DNA of 64,000 nucleotides from assembly GCA_014904985.1 (NCBI GenBank), contig MU128920.1, positions 321,751-385,750 on the forward strand, written 5' to 3'. The notes below the pieces were generated by a model. That model ran no database searches, was not told the origin of the DNA, and was given only the letters and a program-made list of their open reading frames with translations. Below are positions 33,044 through 45,568 of this stretch, one piece after another. The stretch is from Hydnum rufescens UP504 (taxonomy: Eukaryota; Basidiomycota; Agaricomycetes; Cantharellales; Hydnaceae). Position 1 is the stretch's first letter. Each line of letters starts with the position of its first letter. The position numbers and the translations under genes are program-made.

Positions 33044-33935
33044 CCACGCATTTCTGCCCCTCGTTCGATATACCACATAATTCCCTTCGCACAACGTATA
33101 ACACCGTATTTTCCGATTTTGAACATGACGTCGATCGCCATGTTATCTTCGTTTAAATTAGCTAAAGCCCCTGCGCTTCTCGTTATCGGCTTTCCTCCTG
33201 TTCGCTCCCCCGCACCCAGAGTTTCGTTGTGCTTGATGTTTATGTTTTTCTACCTGGATTTCTTTCTGTGCTCTGATCTGTTGGTTTCGTGATATATTCG
33301 ATTCGATTCCGTTTCCCTCTTTAAGGAATGTACACAAAACACCGTCGTGGCGCATCAGGAATTGATCCTAATGATGATCTGGGCACGCTAAATACAGAAA
33401 TTGAAACAATGACGATGGAAATGGGGAACAGTCTTCTCCCATTAAATCACCTATATTTCGGTTCGGGGTAAGGCGCTATGTATGGGATTTAAATGACTTC
33501 TATCAATAATCTCCGATCAATTGAATGGCGGGTTTGACCTCCGACCGGGCCGGATAGCAGAGCTTAACTCCGTCTAGTGAGGAGTCCAGCACCGCTAGTA
33601 AGAGTGAGGGTATGTATCGATATGTTCAGTGCTTAGTACGGATATAGGAATGGGAAAATAAACAGGCGGGCCTGATGAAAGCCGGGCAAAGAACACGTCC
33701 GAGTGAAGACAAGATACACTGAGTCAATGAGTTGTACGCTGGTATGGAGCGAGCGAGTGATACAGTGGCCACGTAGGAACGGGAAAAGCACACCGTGGGG
33801 TTGGAGGGTGATGCGATGAATGAATGACAAATGGGATTCAGAGGACAAGAACTGCACAAAAGATATTAGACATGAAGAGGGTCGTCATGAATTGTCATCA
33901 ATGGGAAAAAAGAAACAGAAGAGATCGTGAATACC
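33044..33935. repeat. NCKWF 3' flank joined to inverted BTB 3' flank
   Basis: 33044-33330 is the NCKWF 3' flank. 33340-33475 matches, in inverted orientation, 36820-36920 (motif AATTGAAACAATGACGATGG). 33600-33930 is the BTB 3' flank in reverse orientation. No gene; it marks a rearranged cassette boundary. Confidence 0.5.
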
Positions 33936-34330
33936 CTACGTCCTTCCTCCAGGTGGACTTGGGGGAGGCCGCATGACGCTGGACGACCTTTGACGAGATG
34001 CCAGTCCCAATGGTCGTATTCGCAGGGTCCTGCCGATGCCAACACCAGCACTGATATCACTCATCGGGATACCGGGATCCACATCCCTCATGGGTGTTGA
34101 TAGCGCTGAAGACATTCTGCGGTGTACGTTCGACAGGGCGACTGCCCAGGCCACTGCGGGAACCAAGAGACCTTCGGCACTCTTCGACCCGTGTATATAT
34201 AGCCTCCCCGCCCGCCGGCGTCCCAGCGGCTCCTACCTCGAACAAAGTATTAGAAGACGAGGAAGTGATACGCACCATAACGTTTGGCACGATGGCGGGA
34301 CCGGTAGACGGGCGATCCGGCTCGGTGGCT
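33936..34330 (-). pseudogene. BTB-C: inverted C-terminal fragment
   Basis: Only the low-complexity C-terminal ~130 codons of the BTB family remain, on the minus strand (ALSNVHRRMSSALSTPMRD frame, stop at 33936). At 34330 homology switches directly to the third exon of an inverted NCKWF copy (CTCTCCAGAGTAGAAG), so the fragment is a recombination product. Confidence 0.75.
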
Positions 34331-34970
34331 CTCCAGAGTAGAAGTGGGTCAAGGTTTCTTGCACGACCGAACAGAACCCCTTGCCATTCTCCTAGCAATG
34401 CGAAGGGGGCATTCGTTAGAAAATCATGAGAAGATGTTTAGATAGCATTCCTCACCCCCCACAAGCGATATTCGGGGGATTCTCGGGATAAGATGTTGAG
34501 GAGGTTGCGGAAATCTCCCGCTGCAGGCCATCGACAAGAAAGATGACCTCGGCTCTCATTTCCAAACGAGGTCCGCGCAATAGTTGCGACTCCTTGACGA
34601 GATCGTCGCCTGAAATAAACCCGGGCATGTTCAGCTGAGCCTAGAAGGGCGCCATTGGTGTCCCAGCGTTCAGAAAACATCACCTACAGAGTCACGGGCA
34701 GTGGATCGTGATGTAGAACTCATTGGCATTGAGCTTTCCAGCTTAGGCCCTCGGTCTAATCGCAGCCATACAAACCTGGCCATCGTGTGGCATCATACAC
34801 CAGGAATCAGTGTCGGAATCCCCTCAGTGGCTCGAACCGGATCAATGAGATAACGCCACCGGATTGCTCGAAGGGAGAGTTTTGGATAGTTGTCCGATAG
34901 AGATCGTGCACATGAAGTGAGGATCGGAGGCCGACAAGTCGGTCCCCAGACTCACTCCCGTGGTGGGCAT
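34331..34970 (-). pseudogene. NCKWF family, inverted copy 2r, truncated
   Basis: Contains part of exon 3, exon 2 (with a loss in the VDGP region) and a degraded exon 1 up to a start-like codon at 34970. The C-terminal half of exon 3 is replaced by BTB-C. Several small deletions break the frame. Confidence 0.7.
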
Positions 34971-35118
34971 GGTAAAAATAAGATGGGGAGTGTCTCATTT
35001 TACTGCAAGTGCGAGGCGCGTTGCTCTTGAAAATTTGCATCCGATCGTCAATTCAGCAGCCGCGGCGCCCCAGCCCCGATTTCCTGTGCAAAGCAATCAG
35101 GACCGTATGATGGGCCAA

Positions 35119-36345
35119 TATCTGATCGATGCTTCAGAAGCGCTCGTGCTCTTGGAATGGGAATTCAGATTGTGCGCACTCCCACAGATGCATTAGTACC
35201 CGGAAACCACTAGCAAGAGGAAGATGAGGACGTCTTTGACCTTTCTCCGCGTTCCTCTGACGAAACGGGACTTATGGAGCACAGCCCTCCTAGCCCGCCT
35301 CCCTCTGCTGGTCACAAACCCACGTCTTCTTCACCGGCGGCACGCACGCTACCGGAACTCAAGCGCGAATCCCCGCTTCCACCACCCCAGAAACATCCCT
35401 GATGCGGCCTGCGTTGAAAGCGGCATCGCCTATGGCTCTAAGCCCCGTGGAGCTTCCACCCCTGCCTAACTTCAGGCCCATCTCTAGCTTCACAGTTGAT
35501 TCTTCGCCATCAGACGTCGCCACCGCGATCCTTCAACTATCTCCCTTCTCACTGCTAATAGCCCCATGTGGCGTCCCCGACTTACTTCCCACTCAAATTC
35601 TCGTACGACGCAAAATTGCCTTATCCCCCCTTTGCACAACCGTGCATACCGACACAGCGATTTCCTCTTGTCTTTCCCAATACTTCACACCCCTCATCCC
35701 TGTGGGTGAAAGTGCAAGTCCCCCGCCTTCCCCGCTCCCCTCGGCCTTCCAGGCCCACCAAGAGGCCATGGGTCTCCGAACCGCCACTTCTGACTAAAAA
35801 CCCTCCAGGATACACATATTTCTCGACAGACCCTCCTCTCCATACGTCCACATTCTTGCCTTCCTCCGAAGTGTAACAGCGTCTGTGCATCCGACTCTGC
35901 CCGCAATCTGCTTTAAATGCCAGCCTCGTCTACTGCTCGCATGGAGGCGCTCTCTGGACGAGTCCGTGATGAAGCCCGTTATCTGGGACAGACCGTACTC
36001 AGGGAATTATGCGAGGTGATTTCAAGGAGACTGGGAATGTTGGGGTACCGCCCACCGAGCCGGATCACCCATCTACCGGTCCCGCCATCATGCCAAACGC
36101 TACGGAACGTATTACTTCCTCGCCTTCTGACACTTTTTCCGAGGTAGGAGCCGCTGGGGCGACGGCGGGGCAGAGGAGGCTATATCTACACGGGTCGAAG
36201 AGTGCCTAAGGTCTCTTAGTTCCCGCGGTGGCCTGGGCAGTCGCCCTGTCAAACGTATACAGCGGAATGTCTTCAGCACTATCAACATTCATGAGGGATG
36301 TGGATCCCAGTATCCCGATGGGTGGCATCAATGCTGGCGTGATCT
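35119..36345 (+). pseudogene. BTB-D: truncated BTB copy with internal stop
   Basis: Homology to BTB-A starts at the common breakpoint. A stop (TAA in place of the Gln codon of TSDQKP) interrupts at 35795, just before the LDRPS strand. Further frame changes follow, and the end (after NAGV) is deleted and joined to the 3' flank at ~36340. Confidence 0.8.
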
Positions 36346-37322
36346 GTTTCTTTTTCCCATTGATGACAATTCATGACGACCCTCTTCATGTCTAATATCC
36401 TTTGTGCAGTTCTTGTCCTCTGAATCCCGTTTGTCATTTATTCGTCGCATGACCATCCAATCCCGCGGTCTGCTTTTCCCGTTCCTACGTGGCCACTGTA
36501 TCACTCGCTCGCAGCGCATCACTTATTGACTCAGTGTATCTCATCTTCACTCGGATGTGTTCTTTGCCCGGCTCTCATCAGGCCCGCCTGTTTCTTTTCC
36601 CATTCCTATATCCGTACTGACCACTGAACATATCGATACATACCCTCACTCTTATTGGCGTTGGAACTCGGTCAGACGGAGTTAAGCTCTGCTATCCGGC
36701 CCGGTCGGATGTCAAACCCGCAATTCAATTGATAGGAGATACTCGAGTAGAAGCATTATATGCTATTGATAAAATTCATTGAGGGTTTAATAACCCCACG
36801 GTATACGTAGCGCGTAGTGTACCCCGAACCGAAATATGGGTGATGTAATGGGAGAAGGCTGTTCCCATCGTCATTGTTTCAATTTCCGTATTTAGTGCCC
36901 CCGACGGTGTTTTGTGACTTGTCTTCTTTTAAATTGGCCGAAGCCCCTGTCTCTGTCCCCACGTGGTTGAGCAGTAAACGGCGAACTGCTGCGACGCTCG
37001 TCGCGCTCATAGTAGTAGTCACAGCGCCTGCCGATTATTTTCTTCCGCTTTCTGACCGCTTGAGACGAAATATGCAGTAGAGGCGCAGCCCGGCCATAAG
37101 CGCTTATATTGAATACCTCCCACGGTGTTTCTCAAGCAGTGCCGGTAGCATTAAATATACGTTGAATGCTAGATACAATGTTATTCTCGGGGGTGGATGC
37201 TACCGGTCACAGTCTAGTACTGTGGCAAAATTTCAGCGGGGACGCGGCACTCGATCCGCCTTAAGCTGGGGTACTTAAGATGCCACGCATTGCGAGATTT
37301 GACCCCCCGTCTCATTTTTGCC
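36346..37322. other. BTB-D 3' flank and NCKWF copy 3 upstream region
   Basis: 36350-36650 is BTB 3' flank. 36770-36930 mirrors 33340-33475 in inverted orientation. 36960-37100 resembles 42720-42810. A GGTGGATGCTACCGG..AGTCTAGTACT block (37191) recurs at 43370. No supported gene. Confidence 0.45.
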
Positions 37323-38101
37323 ATGTCCACCACGGGGGTGACCCTGGCGACTGACTTGTTGGCCTCCGATCCTCACTTCATGTGCACAATCTCTATAAGA
37401 CAACTCTGCACCTCCATCCAAAATTGGCGCCTCAGACGAACCGGTCGTGTTATCTCCTTGATCCGGTTCGAGCAACTGGGGGGATTCCGACACCAGTTCA
37501 TCGTGCTGAAGATTGGTATGATGCCGGACAATGGGGAAGCTATATGGTTGCGCTTGGACCGAGGACCCAAACCGGAAAACTCAACGCCAAGGAGTTCAGT
37601 ATCGCGATTCACCCCTTGTGATTCTGTGAGTGATGTTATCGTGCTTGTCCCGGATACCAATAGCAGGATTTCTAAGAGCTCGACTGAACATGCCCGGGCT
37701 TATTTCAGGCGACGATCTCCTCAAGCGAAGCACAACTATTACGCGGGCTTCGTTTGGAAATGAAAGCTGAGGTTGTCTTTCCTGTCGATGCACCTACAGC
37801 CGGAGATCTCCGCGAACTCCTCCACATCTTATCGCAGGAATCACCCGAATATCGCTTATGGGGAGTGAGTGATTCTTATCCACTACTTCTGAGCATATTC
37901 TCATAATCTCCTAACGAATACCTAAACAATTTACCTCGCTAGGAGAATTGCAAGTGGTTCTGCTCGGTCGTGCAAGAAAACTTGACCCATTTCTACTCGG
38001 GAGAGTTGAGGTCTGGAACGCTATCACATAGGGATCTTGGAAAGAAGTCTCGCAAACGTATTGCGGATCGTTTTCTGAGCGTGATAGCTCCGGGCCATTG
38101 A
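37323..38101 (+). CDS. NCKWF-family protein, intact (copy 3)
   Basis: Exons 37323-37625, 37709-37864 and 37943-38101; 205 aa, all phase 0. Starts MSTTGVTLATDLLASDPHF; His block GFRHQFIVLKIG; WLRLDRGPKPENSTPRSS; second exon ATISSSEAQLLRGLRLEMK; third exon ENCKWFCSVVQENLTHFYSG. No stops or shifts. Downstream lies its inverted partner 3r, giving a palindrome centred near 38570. Confidence 0.75.
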
Positions 38102-39014
38102 CCGTGCATTTCTGCCCCTTGTTCGACACGCCACATAATTCCCTTCGCACAACGTATAACACCGTATTTTTCGATTCTGAACACGACAACCATCGTAATA
38201 TTCAAGTAGGGTTCTTTTAAGTCAGCTCGTTATCGGCATTCCTCCTGTTCGCTCCCCCTCACCTAGAATTTCGTTGTGCTTGGTGTTTATGTTGTCCTGG
38301 CTGGCTTTCTTTCTGTATTGATCTGTTGGTTTCGTGAAATATTATATTCCGTTTCCCTCTTTAAGTATTAATTGTGGTCCGAAGGTAGTGTTGAGGATTA
38401 TGAATTACCCCGGCATTTGCCGGCGCTCTTCGTTCGAATCGCTGACGCTTGTTTCTTGACACGGGTTGGGCATTTACACCCCGTGCCGGGTTCTGGATCT
38501 CATGATGGTTTGACATTCACTTCTAAAATGATGCTAAGAACGGTCTTCCGGGGGGGGGGGGGAGCCAGGATCACGTACACATCCCCAGAAAAGGTCAAAC
38601 CTAACATAGCTTTGGTCTAGCATTCACGTAAATGCTCAGCACCGAGCCCCATGGGTGGCCAGAAGCGCCGCAGACTCTCAAATATGTTGGCTAAACAGGG
38701 ACTATTCAAAACCGCGAATGCCCTTTCTCTAACCCTCCGGCTCCACCCCACTTAAAGGGGGAAATGGCATGTAATATTCCACGAAAACAACAAATCAGAA
38801 AGGGGAGCCGAAAAACATAAACTCCAAGCACAGTGAAATTCTAGGTCAGGGGGGACGAACCGGAGAAAGCCGATGACGAGAAATGTAGGGGCCTCAGCTA
38901 ATTTACAGAAGACAACATCACGACTGTCGTCGAGGACAAAATCGAAAAATACGCTGTTATATGTCGTGCCAAGGGAATTATGTGGCATATCGAACAAGGG
39001 GCAGAAATGCACGG
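38102..39014. repeat. Centre of the third NCKWF palindrome
   Basis: 3' flanks of the two facing copies plus a spacer similar to 44.3-45.0 kb and 59.7-60.4 kb. Contains a G-run at 38550-38561. No gene. Confidence 0.55.
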
Positions 39015-39814
39015 TCAATGACCCCGAGTTATCACACTCAGCAAACGATCCGCAATACGTTTACGGGACCTCTTCCCAAGATCTCTATGTGATAGCGTTC
39101 CTGACCTCAGCTCTCCAGAGTAGAGATGGGTCAAGTTTTCTTGCACGACTGAGCAGAACCACTTGCAATTCTCCTAGCAATGGGAAGGTGGTATTCATTA
39201 GAGAATCGTGAGAATATGCTTAGAAGGCATTAGCATCACTCACTCCCCATAAGCGATATTCGGGGGATTCTTGGGATAAGATGTTGAGGAGTTCGCGGAG
39301 ATCTCCTGCTGTAGGTCCATCCACAGGAAAGATGACCTCGGCTTTCATTTCTAAACGAAGTCCGCGTAGTAGTTGTGCTTCGGTGGACGAGATCGTCGCC
39401 TGAAATAAACCAGGGCATGTTCAGTCGACTTCGCAAATGCTGCATTGGTGGCCAGAACGACTACGATAACATCACTTACAGAATCACAAGGTGTGAATCG
39501 CGATACTGAACTCCTTGGCGTTGAGTTTTCTGGTTTGGGCCCTCGGTCCAAGCGCAACCATATAGCTTCCCCATCGTCTGGCATCATAACAATTTCGTAA
39601 CAATTTCATAACAATTTTCAGCACGAGGAACTGGTGCCGGAATCCCCTCAGTTGCTGAAAGCGGATCAATGAGGTAACGCGACCGGATCGCTCGAAGCGA
39701 GAGGTGAGAGTTTTCGATGGAGGTGCAAAGTTGTCTGATGGAGATCGTACACGTGAAGTGAGGATCAGAGACCAACAAGTCGGTCACCAGAGTCACTCTC
39801 GTGGCGGGGGACAT
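39015..39814 (-). pseudogene. NCKWF family, inverted copy 3r, broken
   Basis: Exon 1 has an extra 4 bp (CTCTCACCTCTCGC) that shifts frame. A short tandem duplication of AATTTCGTAAC-type sequence (39593-39620) lies in the region encoding LKIVM. Exons 2 and 3 are recognisable. Divergent from BTB-E. Confidence 0.75.
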
Positions 39815-39941
39815 GGTCAAAACCAGGCGAGGAGCTGAGCCTCGCAATGGGCGACATTTTAAGTGCGATGTTGGCTAATGTTCGAAATTTGCATCCGATG
39901 GTCAATTCAGCAATTGCGGCGGCAAAGCGATTCTATGATCT

Positions 39942-40664
39942 ACTGTCCCATTTCGACCGTAGGTTCGTGTCACGCGTCACACGCCCACTTTGTCACGCGT
40001 CACAGGAGGGTCGCCGAACTAAGAACTGCGGGGCGTCACACGAAAAATCCGCCCCGAAGGGGTAATTTCGCCAATTATCGCATTTTTTTGGCCCTATGGC
40101 CAGTTTTGTGTGTAGCATACTACTACAGGCCTCGGCGATGAATTTATGTGAGAAAAAGAAGAATTTTTAGTCACGCAAGGCTCTCGACCACCATTCCATA
40201 TTGTTATGATGTAGATTATGTTTCTTTATGCGCTTCCCGCGACCACCTTCGAATGGCTCCACCTCTGGGACAGGCTTGTCTGTGGCTGGATCAGGAATGC
40301 TAATGTGCTGTGGCCTGTAGTCGAAGTCTTCATTGTCATCCCTTGTTTCATCATCTGTTATGGGTGCATCGGATTCAGGGGCACCTTCAAAGGGTCCCAT
40401 GGCATACGGTACTCGGGCTTTGCCTATCTACTATGAACTGGTTGTTCCTGACATGCTGGCACCATTGAGAGCATTTGACTACTTTGAAACAGAGAGGAGA
40501 ACTAGTGATTGTGGCGCACCACAGTAATACTGGATCGGGATCTCAGATCATACGAACTTAGGTGTCACATGTCACAAAGGCCTGTGAACTCGGGTCCACC
40601 TGGGCGGAAGCAAAAAAAAATGTCACGTGATTTTTGATCCAACCTGCGGTCGAAATGGGACAGT
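39942..40664. mobile_element. 723-bp TIR DNA transposon with transposase tail
   Basis: Ends are inverted: ACTGTCCCATTTCGACCG at 39942 and its complement ending at 40664. The flanks carry a possible 4-bp duplication ATCT (39938-39941 and 40665-40668). Inside, the minus frame 40400-40167 has an acidic then basic tail (TDDETRDDNEDFDYRPQ, FEGGRGKRIKKHNL) as in transposase C-termini. GTCACGCGTCACAC-type subterminal repeats lie near 39970-40010. It sits in the conserved spacer between NCKWF copy 3r and BTB-E. Confidence 0.7.
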
Positions 40665-40691
40665 ATCTGCAAAACGGTCCGCATTTCCTGG

Positions 40692-42162
40692 ACTAATCGA
40701 CACTTCAAAGCCGTTGTCACTCACACTCCTGGAATGGGTGCTCATATTATGCATACCCCCATGGATGCATTAGTGCCCCGCAACTACGAGCGTCGTCGAG
40801 AAAGAGGAAGATGAGGACGTCTTTGACCTTGCTCTGCATTATTCCGCCGAAACGGGGCATACGGCACACAGCCCTTTTAGCCCGCCTTAATAAGAGCGCG
40901 GGGGCGATACGACGCGCACACGTTGGAAGACCTAAGAACGTACATACATCATTACGTAAACTATGTACTTTCCATTCTAACATGCCGGTCACAAACCCGC
41001 CTCCTCTTCACTGGCACAACACGCCGCCGAAACCCAAACGTGAACCCCCCTTCCACCAGCCCCGGAAACATCACTGCTGCAACCTGCTTTGAAAGCGGCG
41101 TCGCCTATTGCTCTAAGCTTCATGGGCTGCTTAACTGCAGATCTATCTCTGGCTTCACTGTCGAATCAGGTGTCGCGACCGCGATCGTCCTTCTCCTCGG
41201 TGCCAATAGTCCCGTGTTGCGCCCCCGACTTACCTCCCACCCAAATCCTTGTACAACTTGAGACTGCTTCTTGGTCCCTTTGCACAACCATGCATGCCCT
41301 CACAGCGATTTTCTCTCGTCTCCAAATACCCCACAGCCCTCGTCGCAGTGGGTCCAAGTCCAAGTTCACCTCCTTCCTCGATGTCTCCGTTCTCCTCCGC
41401 CTTCCAGGCACATCAAGAGGCCATGGGTCTCCGAACCACCACTTCCGACCAAAAGCCCTCAAGAATGGGCATATTTCTCGACAGACCGTCCCCCCCTAGA
41501 TCCACATTCTCGCCTTCCTTCGAAGTATAACAGCGTCGTCACGCCCAATCCTCCCCGCGGTTTGCTTCAAATGCCCGCTTCTTCCGCCGCTCGTATGGAG
41601 GCGCTCTTTGAACTCCGCGACGAAGCCCGCTATCTGGGAATGACCATACTCGAGAAACTATGCGAAGAGGAGATTTCAAGGAGACAGGCTGGGCGCAGTG
41701 CTCGTCCCGGACACGCCAGCGCTGCTAGTGAGGATGTTAGTGTATCGTCCACAGGCGGATCACTCGTCTAGCAGTCCCGTCCCTGTGCCAAACGCTACGG
41801 AGCGTATTCCTTCCTCCTGCTTCTCATACTTCATCCGAGGTGGGAGCCGCTGGGGCGGCGGTGAAGCAGAGGAGACTATATATACACGTGTCGAAGAGTG
41901 CGGAAGGTGTCTACACCGGCTCTCTTGGTTCCTGTGGCGGCCTGGGCAGCCGCTCTGTCGAACACATTCCTCGGAATGTCTTCACGCTCGAGCCAACAAC
42001 ACCTATGAGGAATATAGATCCCTCAATTCCGACGAGTGATATCAATGCTGGCGTTGGCATCGGCGGGCCGTGCCAATACGACCATTGGGACTAGCATCTC
42101 GTCAGAGGTCGTCTAGCGTTCCGCGGCCTCTTCCCTCACTCTCGCCTGGAGGGCGAATGTAG
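40692..42162 (+). pseudogene. BTB-E: truncated, frameshifted BTB copy with small insertion
   Basis: Homology begins at the common breakpoint. About 95 bp of unrelated sequence (40888-40982) is inserted within the Pro-rich region. The BTB core is kept partly open (41271-41771, ARMEALFELRDEARYLGM). The same 2-bp loss as BTB-B (CCACAGGCGG) gives an early stop near 41769, and the C-terminal frame continues out of phase. Confidence 0.83.
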
Positions 42163-43497
42163 GTAGCATTCATGAACTCCTGTTCTCTTTCTTTTTCTCG
42201 CTGGTGACGATTGATGATGACCTTACTTCATGTCTAATATCCTTTGTCCATTCCTCGTCCTCTGAATCCATTCGTCGCATCACTCCAACCCCCACGATCT
42301 GCTTTGCCCGTTCCCACATGGCCACTGTATCAATCACTCCCTCTCTCATTCCATACCATCACGCGTCATATGCCCACTCATTGACTCGATCTTTCTCGTC
42401 TTTACTCGAACATGTTTTAATAGCTTTTTCCCGGCTTCCTTCAGGCCTGCCTGTTGTTGCTTGTCCCATTCCTGTATCCGTACTGAGCACTGAAAATATT
42501 GATACATACGCTCACTCTCACGAGCATTGCTGGACTGCCCAGGTCGGAGTACGGGTTTAAGGGAGCTAAATTCCTATTTGGGTATTTTTCGGCGCGGACG
42601 CATGTAAAACTACGCGTCACATTGTATACAATCTGCTCAGCTCAGAACTGGGTGTCTGTTATATGGCGTTACCGGAAAATGCCTGAGAAACAGGTACTCT
42701 GGAAGCCTGGAAGAAGAGCGGACGAAAATAATCCGCAGTAGCGCTGTGACGACTGCTATGAGCGCTACGAGCGTCGCAGCAGTTCGCCGTTTACAGCTCA
42801 ACTAACCAATCAACGGCGGGACAGAGAGAGCCAATTTAAAAGAAGATGTATCAACTCAGAGAATACCGTCCCGACGCATCAGGAATTGATCGCGAGAATG
42901 ATCCTCGCAGGCTAAATACGGAAATTGACGACAACGACAATGAAAATGGAGCCAGGAACACCTTTCTCTCATTACATGTACTGTATCAACTCGGAAAATA
43001 CCGTCGGGGCACATCAGAAATTGATCGCGATGATGATCTGGGCAGTCTAAATACGGAAATTAATGACAATGACAATGAAAATGGAGGCGGGAACTTTCTC
43101 TCATTACATACCCGTTGTCATCAATTTCTTTATTTAGAGTGCCAGATCATCATCGCGGTCGGTTCCTGAGATTCCTGAGCCCCGACGGTATTTTCCGAGT
43201 TGATACACTTCTTTTAAATTGGCTGTTCCTGTCCCCGCACCGCTTTTTGACAGCTGAAATGCGCAGCCCGGCCACAAGCGCTGATACTGTATTGAATATC
43301 TTCCAGGATACCTTTTGACTGGTTCCGGCTGAGCAGATTGAATGCTAGATACAATGTTATTCTCGGGGCGCGTGGCTGCCACCTGTCAGGAGTCTAGTAC
43401 TATTGCAAATTTTCAGTGGGACGCGGCACTCTGCCTTAAGCTGTTGTACTTAAAATGCCACACATTGCAAGACTTGACCCTCCGTCCCATTTTTTCC
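42163..43497. repeat. BTB-E 3' flank with a duplicated ~125-bp block
   Basis: 42170-42590 is BTB 3' flank. At 42846-43110 a ~125-bp block occurs twice in tandem, open in one frame (TEIDDNDNENG and TEINDNDNENG). A third degenerate relative lies inverted just after (43110-43215). The same block is at 33340 and inverted at 36880. Promoter flank of the next NCKWF copy follows from ~43340. Confidence 0.5.
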
Positions 43498-44272
43498 ATG
43501 TCCACCACGGGGTGACCCTGGCGATTGACTTGTTGGCCTCCGATCCTCACTTCATGTGCACAATTTCCATAAGACAACTCTGCACCTCCATCCAAAATTC
43601 TCGCCTCGAACGAACCGGTCGTGTTATCTCCTTGATCCGGTTCGAGCAACAGAGGGGATTCCGACACCAGTTCATCGTGCTGAAGATTGGTATGATGCCG
43701 GATGATGGAGAAGCTATATGGTTGCGCTTGGACCGAGGACCCAAACCGGAAAACTCAACGCCAAGGAGTTCAGTATCGCGATTCACACCTTGTGATTCTG
43801 TGAGTGATGTTATCGTGCCTGTCCCGGATACCAATAGCATTTCTAAGAGGTCGACTGAACATGCCGGGCTTATTTTAGGCGACGATCTCCTCAAGCGAAG
43901 CACAACTATTACGCGGGCCTCGTTTGGAAATGAAAGCCGAGGTCGTCTTTCCTGTCGATGTACCTACAGCCGGAGATCTCCGCGAACTCCTCCACATCTT
44001 ATCGCAGGAATCCCCCGAATATCGCTTGTGGGGAGTGAGTGGTTCCTATCCACTATTTCTGAGCATACTCTTATAATTTTCTAACGAATACCTAAACACT
44101 TTTCCCTCGCCAGGAGAATTGCAAGTGGTTCTGCTCGGTCGTGCAAGAAAACTTGACCCATTTCTACTCCGGAGAGTTGAGGTCTGGAACGCTATCACAT
44201 AGGGATCTTGGGAAGAAGTCCCGCAGACGTATTGCGGATCGTTTTCTGAGCGTGATAGCTCCGGGCCATTGA
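43498..44272 (+). CDS. NCKWF-family protein, copy 4, one-base loss near start
   Basis: Exons 43498-43799, 43879-44034 and 44114-44272. Identical in plan to copy 3 but with G4 instead of G5 after the fifth codon (43509-43512), so the usual start meets TGA at once. An in-frame upstream ATG at 43455 restores an open frame with a different first ~20 residues and joins the normal protein at VTLAIDLLASDPHF. The rest is undamaged, including GFRHQFIVLKIG and ENCKWFCSVVQ. Either a homopolymer error, a recent lesion, or real use of the upstream start. Confidence 0.65.
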
Positions 44273-45162
44273 CTGTACATTTCTGCCCCGTGTTCGACAC
44301 GCCACATAATTCTCTTCGCACAACGTATAACACCGTATTTTTCGATTCCGAACACGACAACCACCGTAATATTCAAGTAGGGTTGTTTTAAATTAGCTAA
44401 TGGCCCTGCGCTTCTCGTTATCGGCTTTCCTCCTGTTCGCTCCCCGCACCTGGAGTTTCGTTGCTTGGTGCTTATGTTTTTCTGCCTGGCTTTCTTTCTG
44501 TACTGATCTGTTGGTTTCGTGAAATATTAGATTCCTTTTCCCTCTTTAAGTATTAATTGTGGGGTCCGAGGGCATGGACGATTACGAATTACCCCTGTTT
44601 AGCCGGCATTTGCTGGTGTTCTTCGTCGAATCATTGGCAGTTGTTTCTTGACACGTCAGCATTTACACCCCGTACCGGATTCTGAATCATGATGTTTCGA
44701 CAATCGCTTCTAAAATGATGCTAAGAGTGGTCTTCCGGGGGGGAGAACCAGGATCACGTACACATCCCCAGAAAAGGTCAAACCTAACATAGCTTGGTCT
44801 AGCATTCACGTAAATGCTCAGCACCAGGCCCCACGTGTGGCCAGAAGCGCCGCAGACTCTCAAATATGCTGGCTAAACAGGGAATATTCAAAACCGCGAA
44901 TGCCCTTTCTCTAACCCTCTGACTCCACCCTACTTAAAGAGGGATATTCCACGAAAACAAAACATAAGCTTCAAGCACAGCGAAATTCAAGGTCAGGAGG
45001 AGCGAATAGGAGAAAAGCTGATGACGAAAAACGTAGGGGCCTCAGCTAATTTACAGAAGACAACATTACGACGGTCGTCGAGGACAAAATCGAAAAATAC
45101 GCTGTTATACGTCGTGCCAAGGGAATTATGTGGCATATCGAACAAGGGGCAGAAATGCGCGG
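44273..45162. repeat. Centre of the fourth NCKWF palindrome
   Basis: 3' flank and spacer matching the 38.1-39.0 kb and 59.7-60.5 kb regions. No gene seen. Confidence 0.5.
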
Positions 45163-45568
45163 TCAATGGCCTCGAGCTATCACGCTCACCAAACGATCTG
45201 CAATAGGTTTACGAGACTTCTTCCCAAGATACCTATGTGCGTCGCCTGAAATAAACCCGGGCACGTTCAGCTGAGCCCAGAAGGGCACCATTGGCATCCC
45301 AGCATTCAGGAAAACATCACTTAACATCACTTACAGAGTCACAGGCAGTGGATCTTGATGTAGAACTCCTTGGCATTGAGCTTTCCAGCTTAGGCCCTCG
45401 GTCTAATCGCAGCCATACAAATCAGGCCATCGTGTGGCGCCACACCTCACCACCAAGAGTCAGTGTCGGAGTCCCCTCAGTGGCTCAAACCGGATCAATG
45501 AGATAACGCCACCGGATCGCTCGAAGGGAGAGTTTTGGATAGTTGTCTAATGGAGATCGTGCACATGA
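45163..45568 (-). pseudogene. NCKWF inverted copy 4r-a with internal deletion
   Basis: The end of exon 3 (45163-45239) is joined directly to exon 1 sequence (45240-45568); exon 2 and most of exon 3 are missing. Exon 1 is cut at the DPHFMC region, where unrelated sequence begins. Confidence 0.7.
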
